This document shows, in pieces, positions 1 to 7,959 of a stretch of 38,802 nt of DNA. Location: the NCBI GenBank assembly GCA_905198575.1, contig CAJKDC010000012.1, positions 1-38,802 on the forward strand, given 5' to 3'. Below the pieces are notes generated by a model that did no database searches, had not been told where the DNA came from, and saw only the letters and a list, made by a program, of their open reading frames with translations. This DNA is from an uncultured Bacteroides sp. GTDB taxonomy: Bacteria; Bacteroidota; Bacteroidia; Bacteroidales; Bacteroidaceae. Position numbers and translations under genes: made by a program. The stretch's first letter is position 1; each line of letters starts with the position of its first letter.

Positions 1-105
1 CTTACATTTGTTAATTTTTAATTTTTGAATCAGAAAGCCAACTGCTGATTCGCATAATTAAGAATAATTCTTTTCCTTTGCAGAAAAAATTAGAAGTCGT
101 AGATA

Positions 106-1446
106 ATGAAGCCACAATTGATGATCAGTTCACCTGCCCCGGGAAGCGGCAAAACCGTATTCATGGCTGGTTTACTCCGTGTTTGCAGCAGACGAGGGCT
201 CAAAGTGCAACCCCATAAGTGTGGTCCGGACAGTATGGATGCGCAATTGCTTGCACTGGCAGGCAACAGAGACTGCATAAATCTGGACACATGGCTAGCA
301 AGCCGTACGCATACCCAGCAGATTTATAATGAATACGGAGAATATGCCGACGTATGCATGACGGAGGGGAAAGGCGGCCTGTTCGACGGGCACGACGGTA
401 TCAAAGGCAGCAGTGCCGAGCTGGCAGCCCTGATGCAGATTCCGGTCATTCTTATTGTCAATGCACGCACTATGGGCTATTCGGCTGCAGGGGTTCTGCA
501 TGGCTTCAAAAATCTGTATGATAAGATACGCATAGCAGGCGTTGTTTTCAATCATGTATCGGCACCCGCCCACCTGAATTGCCTGAAAAAAGCCTGCGAA
601 GATATAGGGCTGGAATGTCTAGGAGCATTGCCTACAATGCCCGATATACATTTCCCGACCAAACACTCCAGTCTTACGACCAGTGCCAAACAGGCATTCG
701 AGCAGCAGACCGACATCGTAGCCGACTATATCGAGCAACATATTCCTATTCAAAAGATTCTGCACATTTGCCAGCGGATTTTTCCATGCAATATCAGCCT
801 TCCTTACAGCAGCGAGGCAGACCCTACCCTTTTCATGCCCCGCAACAGGCAACTGCATATCGCTATCGCCAAAGACCCGGCTTTTCCGTTCGTTAACCGA
901 ATCAATCTGGAGCGGCTGAAAGAACTGGGAAAGATTCACTATTTCAGTCCCGTATACGGCAGCAACCTTCCACAGTGCGACCTGCTTTATCTTCCAGACG
1001 GGTATCCTGAGCTTTTTGCACGCCAACTGCACCGCCGCAAGAAGCTATTGGATGAGATTCGGAACTATGCCATTAACGATGGTAAAATTTTGGCCGAAGG
1101 GGGTGGTGTGGTACTGCTGGGCGAATCAATCCTGCTGAAGCGGGAAACGCAATATGAATTTACAGGTCTGCTACCTCTCCATTTCAAAGCAGAAGAACAG
1201 CGTCTGACACAAGGATACCGTCTTTTCCAATGGCACCAACAAAGCATCAGAGGACACGAATTCAGATACCTTACCCTTTTGAATACGGAAAATCTGCAAA
1301 GCAATGAATTTGCTTCCTGCACCGCGCAAAACAGCTATGGCGCAGAGACTTCGAGTCTTTTTTTAAGGTATAAAAACATCATTGCCTGTACGGCACGATT
1401 ATACTGGGGAGAAAGCAATCTTTTGGACTGGTGGAAGGATTTATAA
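106..1446 (+). CDS. CbiA/CobB-like cobyrinate a,c-diamide synthase paralogue, glutaminase residues lost
   Basis: This 446-residue protein has the CbiA/CobB layout: an N-terminal dethiobiotin-synthetase-like ATPase domain and a C-terminal class I glutamine amidotransferase-like domain. The family amidates side chains a and c of cobyrinate using ATP and glutamine. The P-loop is intact (GSGKT, residues 13-17). Several family signatures are altered: the usual CGPDYID reads CGPDSMD (39-45), and EGVMGLFDG reads EGKGGLFDG (87-95). The cysteine nucleophile expected in AECGG is Gly332 (AEGGG), and the catalytic histidine region near the C-terminus reads TARLYWGE with Arg431. Length and fold are complete, so this is not a truncation. 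The family is sure; activity as a glutamine-dependent synthase is doubtful. A TACATTTG box at 3-10 could be its -7 element. No cobalamin riboswitch fits in the 105 bases upstream. Confidence 0.75.
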   Translation: MKPQLMISSPAPGSGKTVFMAGLLRVCSRRGLKVQPHKCGPDSMDAQLLALAGNRDCINLDTWLASRTHTQQIYNEYGEYADVCMTEGKGGLFDGHDGIKGSSAELAALMQIPVILIVNARTMGYSAAGVLHGFKNLYDKIRIAGVVFNHVSAPAHLNCLKKACEDIGLECLGALPTMPDIHFPTKHSSLTTSAKQAFEQQTDIVADYIEQHIPIQKILHICQRIFPCNISLPYSSEADPTLFMPRNRQLHIAIAKDPAFPFVNRINLERLKELGKIHYFSPVYGSNLPQCDLLYLPDGYPELFARQLHRRKKLLDEIRNYAINDGKILAEGGGVVLLGESILLKRETQYEFTGLLPLHFKAEEQRLTQGYRLFQWHQQSIRGHEFRYLTLLNTENLQSNEFASCTAQNSYGAETSSLFLRYKNIIACTARLYWGESNLLDWWKDL

Positions 1447-1552
1447 TAACCAAACGCAGGAAAGAAATTCATTTTTTTGATAAAAAAACCGAATAAAATC
1501 AGTAAATTGCACTCCCAAACAAAATGGGAAAATATTACAAAGGCATTTAGAC

Positions 1553-1984
1553 ATGAAAATACTACAGACAATCCTTATAGTACTTGTATGCCTGCTATAT
1601 GCTCAAACTCCTGTATGTGCCCAGCAAACAAAGGTCACACAAACATTTGGAGTTGTCCGGACATACGATCCAAATAACGAGCTGGAAGGCATAGAAGTAA
1701 GTACTCCTTCTTTTTACTCTTTATCGACCGGGAAAAGAATACGGATAAAAATTTCAAACACAGGAAGCAATAATATTCGATGGCTTACGCTGAATATTTA
1801 CTATAGCAATAACGGCTACAACAAGCGCCTGTGTAAGATAAACATTCCCAAGCTTAAGAAAAACGAGTCACACGAATTTGGTATCAATATCTCAGCCAAA
1901 TATGCTAATATTGATAAAAAGGACCTGACATTCACGCTCCGGAAAAAGAAAGGCTACAAGAGTTACCAGATTCGGGAAGAATAA
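1553..1984 (+). CDS. Small secreted protein of unknown function
   Basis: This 143-residue protein is not recognised as a named family. Residues 1-23 form a clear signal peptide (basic start, long hydrophobic core, cleavage after PVCA before QQ), so export to the periplasm is likely. The mature part is rich in Lys, Asn, Ser and Tyr and alternates hydrophobic and polar residues, which suggests a beta-sandwich. The segments RIRIKISNTGSNN and LTLNIYYSNN resemble strands of Ig-like or FxLYD-type folds, but this is inference. The stop is 15 bases before the DUF1893 gene, so it is probably the first gene of a small operon with 2000-2964. Confidence 0.6.
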   Translation: MKILQTILIVLVCLLYAQTPVCAQQTKVTQTFGVVRTYDPNNELEGIEVSTPSFYSLSTGKRIRIKISNTGSNNIRWLTLNIYYSNNGYNKRLCKINIPKLKKNESHEFGINISAKYANIDKKDLTFTLRKKKGYKSYQIREE

Positions 1985-1999
1985 AATTTAAAAGAAAAT

Positions 2000-2458
2000 A
2001 TGGAACCTACTGAAATTCCTAATATACTGGCTGGTTTAATCCAACAGTTGCACGACCAGCATTGCTCCTGCGTAATCCTTCAGGGCAACCGGATGCGCTC
2101 TTTTCATAACAGAGGTATTGCCGATTTGTATCAGCTTTACAAGCACGAAAGCGACTTCATGTCTGGAGCTGCCATAGCCGATAAGGTTATCGGGAAAGGA
2201 GCTGCCGCACTGTTAGTCTTAGGTGGTTTCAAGCTGGTATATGCCGATGTTATCAGTCAGTCGGCCTACTCTCTGTTGCAGGACGCGAATATAGAGGCAC
2301 ATTACGGAAAGATAGTAGACCACATTGAGAACCGGAGTAAAACCGGATGGTGTCCCGTAGAGTCGCGTTGTCTGAACGAAACCACACCCGAAGGATGCCT
2401 GAAACAAATTGAATTATTTATCAACCAAACAAATAACGAAAAAATTCATACAGTATGA
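2000..2458 (+). CDS. DUF1893-domain protein
   Basis: This 152-residue cytosolic protein resembles the DUF1893 family. The core (residues about 15-105) has the pattern SCVILQGNRMRSF, then a middle part with GAAIADKVIGKGAAAL, and a GGFKLVYADVISQSA segment. The family is related to cytidine-deaminase-like folds and has no firmly assigned reaction. The C-terminal third holds several cysteines (WCPVESRCLN, GCLK). No signal peptide or membrane segment is visible. Its TGA stop overlaps the ATG of the downstream ECF S component (ATGA, 4 bases), which points to translational coupling and a shared task. Confidence 0.65.
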   Translation: MEPTEIPNILAGLIQQLHDQHCSCVILQGNRMRSFHNRGIADLYQLYKHESDFMSGAAIADKVIGKGAAALLVLGGFKLVYADVISQSAYSLLQDANIEAHYGKIVDHIENRSKTGWCPVESRCLNETTPEGCLKQIELFINQTNNEKIHTV

Positions 2459-2964
2459 AAACCACAGAAGTAAAACTTTACTCACTGAACTACAGCGAAA
2501 TCCGCACCTACTTGTTCGGACTGCTGTTTGTTGCGGGAAATATCATTCTTCCGCAGTGCTGTCACTTGATTCCACAAGGAGGTCTCACTTGGTTACCAAT
2601 CTATTTCTTTACACTCATCGGTGCCTATAAATTCGGATGGAAAGTCGGATTGCTCACTGCCCTGCTTTCTCCGCTTGTCAACAGTCTTGCATTCGGTATG
2701 CCTGCTGCGGCCATGTTGCCGGGCATCCTGCTGAAATCGTGCGTATTGGCCGGTACTGCTGCCTTCATTGCCCGCCGCTACCAGAAAGTATCACTGGGAC
2801 TGCTGCTTGCTGTCGTACTGGGTTATCAGATAATCGGTACATTGGGCGAATGGCTGATTTGCGGAGATATCTGGACTGCATTTCAAGATTTCAGAATAGG
2901 TCTTCCGGGAATGGCTGTTCAGGTAATTGGCGGTTATCTCTTTATCAAATACTGGAAATACTAA
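2455..2964 (+). CDS. ECF transporter S component (substrate-binding membrane subunit)
   Basis: This 169-residue protein consists almost entirely of hydrophobic helices (about 17-38, 45-60, 62-80, 83-105, 112-130, 145-165), the size and layout of an energy-coupling-factor S component. Such proteins capture a vitamin or metal in the membrane and work with a shared EcfA/EcfA'/EcfT module, none of which lies in this window. The motif GAYKFGWKVGLLTALLSPLVNS is typical of these proteins in Bacteroidales (given here in 22 residues only as position 56-77). The substrate cannot be read from sequence. Proximity to the CbiA-like gene suggests a corrinoid, cobalt or precursor, which is inference only. 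Translation is coupled to the DUF1893 gene. Confidence 0.7.
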   Translation: MKTTEVKLYSLNYSEIRTYLFGLLFVAGNIILPQCCHLIPQGGLTWLPIYFFTLIGAYKFGWKVGLLTALLSPLVNSLAFGMPAAAMLPGILLKSCVLAGTAAFIARRYQKVSLGLLLAVVLGYQIIGTLGEWLICGDIWTAFQDFRIGLPGMAVQVIGGYLFIKYWKY

Positions 2965-2980
2965 CAGAATCATCCAAATA

Positions 2981-3024
2981 AAAACTCCGTACACATGCCC
3001 TTATCGGTTTGTGTACGGAGTTTT
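2981..3024. terminator. Bidirectional rho-independent terminator between ECF S gene and upp
   Basis: A perfect 15-base inverted repeat (2981-2995 and 3010-3024, loop 14) begins with AAAA and ends with TTTTTT, so it gives a U tract on both strands. It sits between the convergent ECF S gene and upp and should end both transcripts. Confidence 0.9.
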
Positions 3025-3049
3025 TTATGCTTTCCCAGAAGGGGAAATC

Positions 3050-3709
3050 TTAAATCTTTTCGCCGTAAGCCAAATCGCCTGCATCCCCCAGACCGGGAAC
3101 GATATACTTATGTTCATTCAGTTCCGGATCGATTGCTGCGCACCACAACGTAACATCGTCCTGAGGAAATACCTTCTGCAAGTGTGCAACACCCTGCTCG
3201 CTGGCAATGATACATGCAATGTGCAACTTACGCGGAGTTCCTTTCGTAAAAAAGGCCTTCAATGCCAAATCCAGACTCTCGCCGGTAGCCAGCATCGGGT
3301 CTACGAGCAACAAAGTTTTACCTTCCAGCGAAGGAGTAGCCAGATACTCTATATTCACGTCTACCGTGCGATGGTCCTCGTCCGTATAAAAGCGGAAAGC
3401 AGATACGAAAGCATTTTCAGCCTTGTCGAACATATTGAGGAATCCTTGATGCATCGGTAATCCGGCACGGAAAACTGTAGCCACTACTACTGCGTCATCG
3501 TGTGTACGGGCAGTTGCAACACCCAGCGGAGTCTGTACCTGCTTCACCGAATAATCCAGTGTCTTACTGATTTCGTAAGCCATCAACTCCCCGATACGCT
3601 CGATATTTCTTCTGAAGCGCAGACTGTCTCCCTGAATATGTACATCGCGCATCTCGGCAACAAACTGATTGATAAGAGAATTTCCCTCACTAAAATTGAT
3701 AAGTTTCAT
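3050..3709 (-). CDS. upp: Uracil phosphoribosyltransferase
   Basis: This 219-residue enzyme converts uracil and PRPP to UMP in pyrimidine salvage. The PRPP-binding loop is clear (LLVDPMLATGES, residues about 134-145), as is the C-terminal uracil-binding segment GLGDAGDLAYGE (206-217). The segment RAGLPMHQGFL (81-91) is also characteristic. The length is normal for the family. It is monocistronic, converges on the ECF S gene and shares its terminator. A possible -7 element (TATTTTTG on the minus strand, 3745-3752) lies 36 bases upstream of the start, but no matching -33 element was seen. Confidence 0.95.
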   Translation of the reverse strand: MKLINFSEGNSLINQFVAEMRDVHIQGDSLRFRRNIERIGELMAYEISKTLDYSVKQVQTPLGVATARTHDDAVVVATVFRAGLPMHQGFLNMFDKAENAFVSAFRFYTDEDHRTVDVNIEYLATPSLEGKTLLLVDPMLATGESLDLALKAFFTKGTPRKLHIACIIASEQGVAHLQKVFPQDDVTLWCAAIDPELNEHKYIVPGLGDAGDLAYGEKI

Positions 3710-3868
3710 TATATATTACTTTTACGATAAAATCTATTTATATGCAAAAATAATAAAAAAGGATATGCACATCTATTCTCACCTCATTTTTTAGTTTCTT
3801 TAAAACCCAACCGGAATTTCGTTACAATATTCAGTAATTTGTCTACTATTTCCTTCCATATATGCATG

Positions 3869-3876
3869 TACTTTTG
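3869..3876 (+). promoter_or_regulatory. Bacteroides-type -7 element for the hydrolase operon
   Basis: TACTTTTG matches the Bacteroidota -7 consensus TAnnTTTG and lies 20 bases before the start at 3897. No TTTG at the expected 19-21 base distance was found, so the match is partial. Confidence 0.45.
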
Positions 3877-3896
3877 TATCAAGAAAAAGAAAACAG

Positions 3897-4985
3897 ATGA
3901 ACAGGACATTACAATTAATCGGTCTGCTGCTGGCCGGGAATCTGTGCTTTATTTCCAACTTGCCAGCTGCAGAGCCAACCAATCAAAGCAATACGAATAT
4001 GGAACAGAGTCTGAAACTAACTACAGAATGGGATAAGGTATTCCCAAAAAGCAATAAAGTAACTCACACCAAAGTTACCTTCCACAACCGGTATGGCATC
4101 ACACTGGCTGCCGACATGTATATACCGAAAGACGTTTCAGGCAAGCTGCCTGCCATTGCCATCAGCGGTCCCTTTGGTGCAGTAAAAGAGCAATCGTCCG
4201 GACTCTATGCCCAGACACTGGCCGAACGTGGCTTCCTCACACTGGCATTCGACCCCTCTTACACCGGCGAAAGTGGCGGCGAGCCCCGTTATGTAGCTTC
4301 GCCCGACATCAACACAGAAGATTTCTGTGCGGCAGTAGACTTCCTTTCCAACCACGAACTGGCAGATGCCGACCGTATCGGTATTCTGGGAATATGCGGT
4401 TGGGGCGGTATGGCTCTCAATGCGGCTGCTATTGACACACGCATCAAAGCCACAGTTACCTCGACCATGTACGACATGAGCCGTGTCAATGCCAACGATT
4501 ATTTTGACAGCATGGATGCAGAAGGACGATACGAATTACGCAAGCAGCTCAACAGTCAGCGCACCGCCGACTATAAGACCGGTTCTTACGTCCGTGCAGG
4601 GGGTGTACCTGAAGTATTGCCGGCAGACGCTCCACAGTTCTTGAAAGACTATCATGCCTATTACAAGACCAGCCGCGGCTACCACAAGCGTTCGCTCAAC
4701 TCAAACGACGGGTGGAACCAGACATCTTCTCTGTCATTCATCAATATGCCTATCTTAATGTACAGCAGTGAGATACGCAGTGCCGTACTGATGCTGCACG
4801 GCGAAAAAGCACATTCACGCTACTTTAGCGAAGATGCTTTCAAAAAACTGAAAGGAGAAAACAAAGAGCTGCTCATTATTCCGGGAGCTAATCACACCGA
4901 CCTTTACGACCAGATGGATGTGATTCCGTTCGACCAGATTATTTCTTTCTTCCAGAATTACCTCAAACCCGATACTCAAAAATAA
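3897..4985 (+). CDS. Secreted alpha/beta hydrolase, dienelactone-hydrolase-like
   Basis: This 362-residue protein has a signal peptide (about 1-25, cleavage near PAA-EP) followed by an alpha/beta-hydrolase domain (about 60-355). The nucleophile elbow reads GICGWGG with Cys167, as in dienelactone hydrolases, which use cysteine where most hydrolases use serine. The catalytic histidine is probably His333 in GANHTD. The family motif HGEKAHSRYFSEDAF is also present. Its substrate is unknown; small esters or lactones are plausible. The start is set by the signal peptide and a -7 element 20 bases upstream. The acetyltransferase gene follows after 6 bases, so the two are co-transcribed. Confidence 0.75.
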   Translation: MNRTLQLIGLLLAGNLCFISNLPAAEPTNQSNTNMEQSLKLTTEWDKVFPKSNKVTHTKVTFHNRYGITLAADMYIPKDVSGKLPAIAISGPFGAVKEQSSGLYAQTLAERGFLTLAFDPSYTGESGGEPRYVASPDINTEDFCAAVDFLSNHELADADRIGILGICGWGGMALNAAAIDTRIKATVTSTMYDMSRVNANDYFDSMDAEGRYELRKQLNSQRTADYKTGSYVRAGGVPEVLPADAPQFLKDYHAYYKTSRGYHKRSLNSNDGWNQTSSLSFINMPILMYSSEIRSAVLMLHGEKAHSRYFSEDAFKKLKGENKELLIIPGANHTDLYDQMDVIPFDQIISFFQNYLKPDTQK

Positions 4986-4991
4986 AAAAGT

Positions 4992-5561
4992 ATGACACTC
5001 GAAGATTTTTTGATACACGTACGTGAGCGACGTCCACTCAATACACCCGAAATCTACCAGCTTATGGATGCCATGAGCGATGAGGCACGCCGGATAACCT
5101 GCGAAATGAACAATACCTACCACTCGCAGGAAGAACTTCGTCAGCTACTCAGCCAACTGACGGGGAAACCTATAGATGCCTCGTTCAAGATGTTTCCGCC
5201 GTTCTATACCGACTTCGGAAAGAACATCACCATCGGGAAACAGGTATTTATCAATGCCGGATGTCATTTTCAGGATCATGGTGGGGTAACCTTGGGAGAC
5301 GGATGCCTTATCGGCCATAATGTAGTATTTGCTACACTGAATCACGACTTGCATCCTGCCAAAAGGGCTTCTATGACACCTGCTCCCATCACCCTCGGCA
5401 AAAACGTATGGGTGGGTTCCAATGCCACTATCCTGCAAGGAGTGACGATTGGTGACGGAGCTGTCATTGCCGCAGGAGCCGTAGTAACGCGGGATGTACC
5501 GGCCAATACGATTGTCGGCGGTGTACCGGCAAAGCCTATTCGGGAAATATCTATAGAGTAA
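4992..5561 (+). CDS. Maa/LacA-type sugar O-acetyltransferase
   Basis: This 189-residue acetyltransferase has a short N-terminal helical mac domain (about 1-55) and a left-handed beta-helix of hexapeptide repeats (about 60-185: ITIGKQ, VTLGDG, ITLGKN, VTIGDG). The catalytic histidine is expected at His118 in LNHDLHP. The family moves acetyl from acetyl-CoA to hydroxyl groups of maltose, galactosides or other sugars; the acceptor cannot be told here. Length is typical. It follows the secreted hydrolase by 6 bases, which would suit an acetylation/deacetylation pair, though one partner is exported and the other cytosolic. Confidence 0.85.
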   Translation: MTLEDFLIHVRERRPLNTPEIYQLMDAMSDEARRITCEMNNTYHSQEELRQLLSQLTGKPIDASFKMFPPFYTDFGKNITIGKQVFINAGCHFQDHGGVTLGDGCLIGHNVVFATLNHDLHPAKRASMTPAPITLGKNVWVGSNATILQGVTIGDGAVIAAGAVVTRDVPANTIVGGVPAKPIREISIE

Positions 5562-5586
5562 ATTCCGTTATTCCCCCCAAATCAAA

Positions 5587-5631
5587 ATACCAGATAAGAT
5601 ACCGGATAAACCTAATTATCTTATCTGGTAT
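5587..5631. repeat. Perfect 15-base inverted repeat downstream of the acetyltransferase
   Basis: ATACCAGATAAGATA (5587-5601) is perfectly repeated in inverse at 5617-5631 with a 15-base loop. It probably ends the hydrolase-acetyltransferase transcript, but it lacks a U tract on the plus strand (CTTAAAG follows) and has only TTTTG on the minus strand. It also lies at the edge of the AT-rich defence island. Confidence 0.6.
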
Positions 5632-5679
5632 CTTAAAGCGACCTTGCCTCAAGCATCCTGATAGAAAAATGTCAAACTG

Positions 5680-5710
5680 TTTGCAATATAGCAAAAAAAC
5701 ATTACCTTTG
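5680..5710 (+). promoter_or_regulatory. Consensus Bacteroides promoter for the structured RNA and Abi_2 locus
   Basis: TTTG at 5680-5683 (-33) and TACCTTTG at 5703-5710 (-7) are separated by exactly 19 bases, the Bacteroidota housekeeping arrangement. The expected start point is about 5718, just before the hairpin at 5721. Confidence 0.75.
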
Positions 5711-5717
5711 CATTAAC

Positions 5718-5767
5718 AATTTCCGCCACGCCTCTTTACAATGCGTACCAGGGCGGAACTTATTTTT
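5718..5767 (+). ncRNA. Short structured RNA upstream of Abi_2, abiF-RNA-like
   Basis: Right after a consensus promoter the sequence folds as stem 5721-5727/5752-5758 (TTCCGCC/GGCGGAA), an inner stem 5728-5731/5743-5746 (ACGC/GCGT), an 11-base apical loop (5732-5742) and an asymmetric 3' bulge ACCAG (5747-5751). A T-rich tail (5760-5768, TTATTTTTT) follows, so a free RNA of about 45-50 bases is expected. Small RNAs of this kind (the abiF motif) are known directly upstream of Abi_2/AbiF genes and act as antitoxin-like partners. The match to that motif is by position and architecture, not by a covariance search. The ATG at 5741 lies inside the loop and is not a start codon. Confidence 0.6.
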
Positions 5768-5776
5768 TATACATCT

Positions 5777-6602
5777 ATGGTAACATACAGTAAGCAGCCT
5801 ATAAGTATTACCGACCAAATATTAATGTTAAAAAACAGGGGACTACTTTTTGACAATGAGCAAACGGCAGTTGAATACTTGAAAATCATCAGTTATTTCC
5901 GTTTGGCTAATTATTGGAAACCTATGGAAAGCGATAAGGTAAACCATATATTCAAGCCTAAGAGTAAGTTTGAGAACGTAATAACCTTATATAATTTCGA
6001 CAAAGAATTACGTAATCTTATTTTTTCAGCTATACAAAGCATTGAGATTGCATTGCGGACTAAAGTTATCCAGATAGTATCACCAAACTATGGTGCGTTT
6101 TGGTTTGCAGATAAATCATTATTCACCAACACAACAATCTTCACTAAATGACAATCCAACCTATCCTCCTGCATGGAAAACCTTGGAAGTATCATCTTTT
6201 GGAACTCTCTCAAAGTTATACTGCAATTTAGCAGATAACAATCTTAAAAAACAGATTGCAAGAGAATTTGGACTACCCCAACACTTGTATCTTGAAAGTT
6301 GGATAAAAAGCCTGTCTGTATTGCGCAACTGTATAGCACACCATGCCCGCATTTGGAATAGAAAATATCCATGGAAACCACAACTTCCTAAGAAACTCCA
6401 GAATCCATGGATCCAAAGCAAAGGCATTTCACCGGAAAAACTATATGCCCAACTATGCTGTATAGCTTACTTAATGAATGTAATCCTTCCTGACAATACA
6501 TTCAAGCAGAAACTGAAATCCCTTTTGGCAGAATACCCTATTGTCGATGTTGCTGCAATGGGATTTCCAAAGACGTGGTATAACGAGCTACTTTGGCAGT
6601 AA
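5777..6602 (+). pseudogene. Broken Abi_2 (AbiD/AbiF-type HEPN) abortive-infection gene
   Basis: Two reading frames together give an Abi_2 protein. The first (start 5777, MVTYSKQ) carries the N-terminal part with GLLFDNEQTAVEYL and SIEIALRTK and stops at 6151. The second, frame-shifted, resumes at about 6150 with NPTYPPAWKTLEV and FGTLSKLYCNL and ends at 6602. The HEPN ribonuclease motif R-x4-H is intact (RNCIAH, codons 6324-6341). Between the halves the segment normally found between FxxxxLF and the YPPxW motif is short by roughly 20-27 residues, so this is an internal deletion plus frameshift, not a single-base error. The products cannot form a full toxin. The gene is AT-rich compared with its neighbours, a sign of transfer. 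It converges on mcrC, 16 bases apart. Confidence 0.75.
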
Positions 6603-6618
6603 CGTGTCAATCTTTTTT

Positions 6619-7959
6619 TTAAAAGCATTTCTTTTTATTAAATTGAAATTGCAGTTTAAGCATATCTTCTGACAGCATCATGTCTGCAACGAATTGTTTG
6701 TAATCACTTTTTTCTTGTGAAATGGAGTAATAAAACATTTGTAGTTTTGCGTTATAATCAGCTCCATATCCCAATAAATCAGATTCAGCACTCTGATATT
6801 CTTTTTCATTGGGTTGTATAAAAATTCCATTCAACCCTTTTAAGCGATACATGTAAGTAATCATTTGATGAACATCATCACGACTAATTTCCCTCTTGTA
6901 TTTTGCGTCGATGATAGTACTGTCCGATTCTCTATAAAAATCAGGATAGCGAGGATACAAACTATCTCTCGTCAAGTAAATACGCCCTACTCCTCTCCTG
7001 TTATTAGGATGCTTAAACTCTTGCTTTGTAAGAATGGTAGCTAAATATTCTTCCCACAAATAGGAAACGTCAAACAGGATACCATATACTTTATCTTCCT
7101 TTTCGCCATATTTAATTCTCTCATGCCTCAATATTCGCAAGCAGAGTTTTTGAAGAGGCGCATAATGGGAATAATAAGGATGGCTAATGACCTTTAAATT
7201 ACTTTTTATCACCTTTTCTCTTTCTTGCCTGCTATAATGCGAAGTCGCAGAAATAATCTGTGCGACATTTCTACGCGTTTCTTCATCCTTTTCCAATAAG
7301 GCCTTCCCAAATTTTGTTTTACCAATATATTCAATTGTGTGCCGTATCAATTCGGTAATATGGTTATCGTGGCTAAACTCCCGCGTCCGATAAGCAACAC
7401 GTCCGCTAAATGGAAAATTCATTTTCAAATGCCTGTTGATGTCTATCACGCCTCGCACATTGGCATCATTATATTCATTCCGTTGGTATTCCTTATATAT
7501 GCCTTGCAACAAAGCTTCGTTAAGAACCCTTGGAAACAAATACAGAAGAAAATCAAATATTAGCTCATCTGTCGTTCCATGTAACAAATTAACAATATTA
7601 ATACACAGCACCTTACTAAGCATATAATGCAAAAAGAAATCTTCTCTTTCATTTTTGGAAAAGCGGGAATGAATGGAGATTGATTTTCCATTCATTCCTA
7701 TAAAACCGACCATATTTCCTGTTTCCAGCAAAACTTTTGTACATTGTTTTTCTTTCCATTGGAGTTGCAACGAAAACAATTGTTGCTTGCCGGCCTCGTC
7801 TTCACACAGACGAAAGGAATGAGGATAGATGAGTAAGTGATTACCGTCTTCGTCCAACAATTCCGACACTTTCCTGTTAGCGATATTTAGTAACGGCAGA
7901 TATTCTTCTAAATTATCAGTTATGAAAGAATAGTTTGTATTATCCCTCAAAATCATCAT
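6619..7959 (-). CDS. mcrC: McrC-like nuclease subunit of an McrBC-type restriction system
   Basis: This 446-residue protein has the McrC arrangement: an N-terminal beta-rich domain that engages the McrB ring (about 1-180), a helical middle, and a C-terminal PD-(D/E)xK nuclease. The nuclease residues are visible as YPD (Asp340) and DAK (Asp351, Lys353), preceded by the conserved helix FDVSYLWEEYLA (297-308). With McrB it should cut DNA that carries modified bases, as a defence against phage. Its start overlaps the end of mcrB by 20 bases. Base composition is AT-rich like the adjacent Abi_2 remnant and unlike the genes outside, which points to an acquired island. Confidence 0.85.
   Translation of the reverse strand: MMILRDNTNYSFITDNLEEYLPLLNIANRKVSELLDEDGNHLLIYPHSFRLCEDEAGKQQLFSLQLQWKEKQCTKVLLETGNMVGFIGMNGKSISIHSRFSKNEREDFFLHYMLSKVLCINIVNLLHGTTDELIFDFLLYLFPRVLNEALLQGIYKEYQRNEYNDANVRGVIDINRHLKMNFPFSGRVAYRTREFSHDNHITELIRHTIEYIGKTKFGKALLEKDEETRRNVAQIISATSHYSRQEREKVIKSNLKVISHPYYSHYAPLQKLCLRILRHERIKYGEKEDKVYGILFDVSYLWEEYLATILTKQEFKHPNNRRGVGRIYLTRDSLYPRYPDFYRESDSTIIDAKYKREISRDDVHQMITYMYRLKGLNGIFIQPNEKEYQSAESDLLGYGADYNAKLQMFYYSISQEKSDYKQFVADMMLSEDMLKLQFQFNKKKCF

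Noticed and set aside
1..105. Cobalamin riboswitch before the CbiA-like gene
   Set aside because: The space is too short for the full element and no B12-box-like conserved core was seen.
5741..5776. Longer start for the Abi_2 frame
   Set aside because: The ATG is in the loop of the upstream hairpin; the homologous protein begins at 5777.
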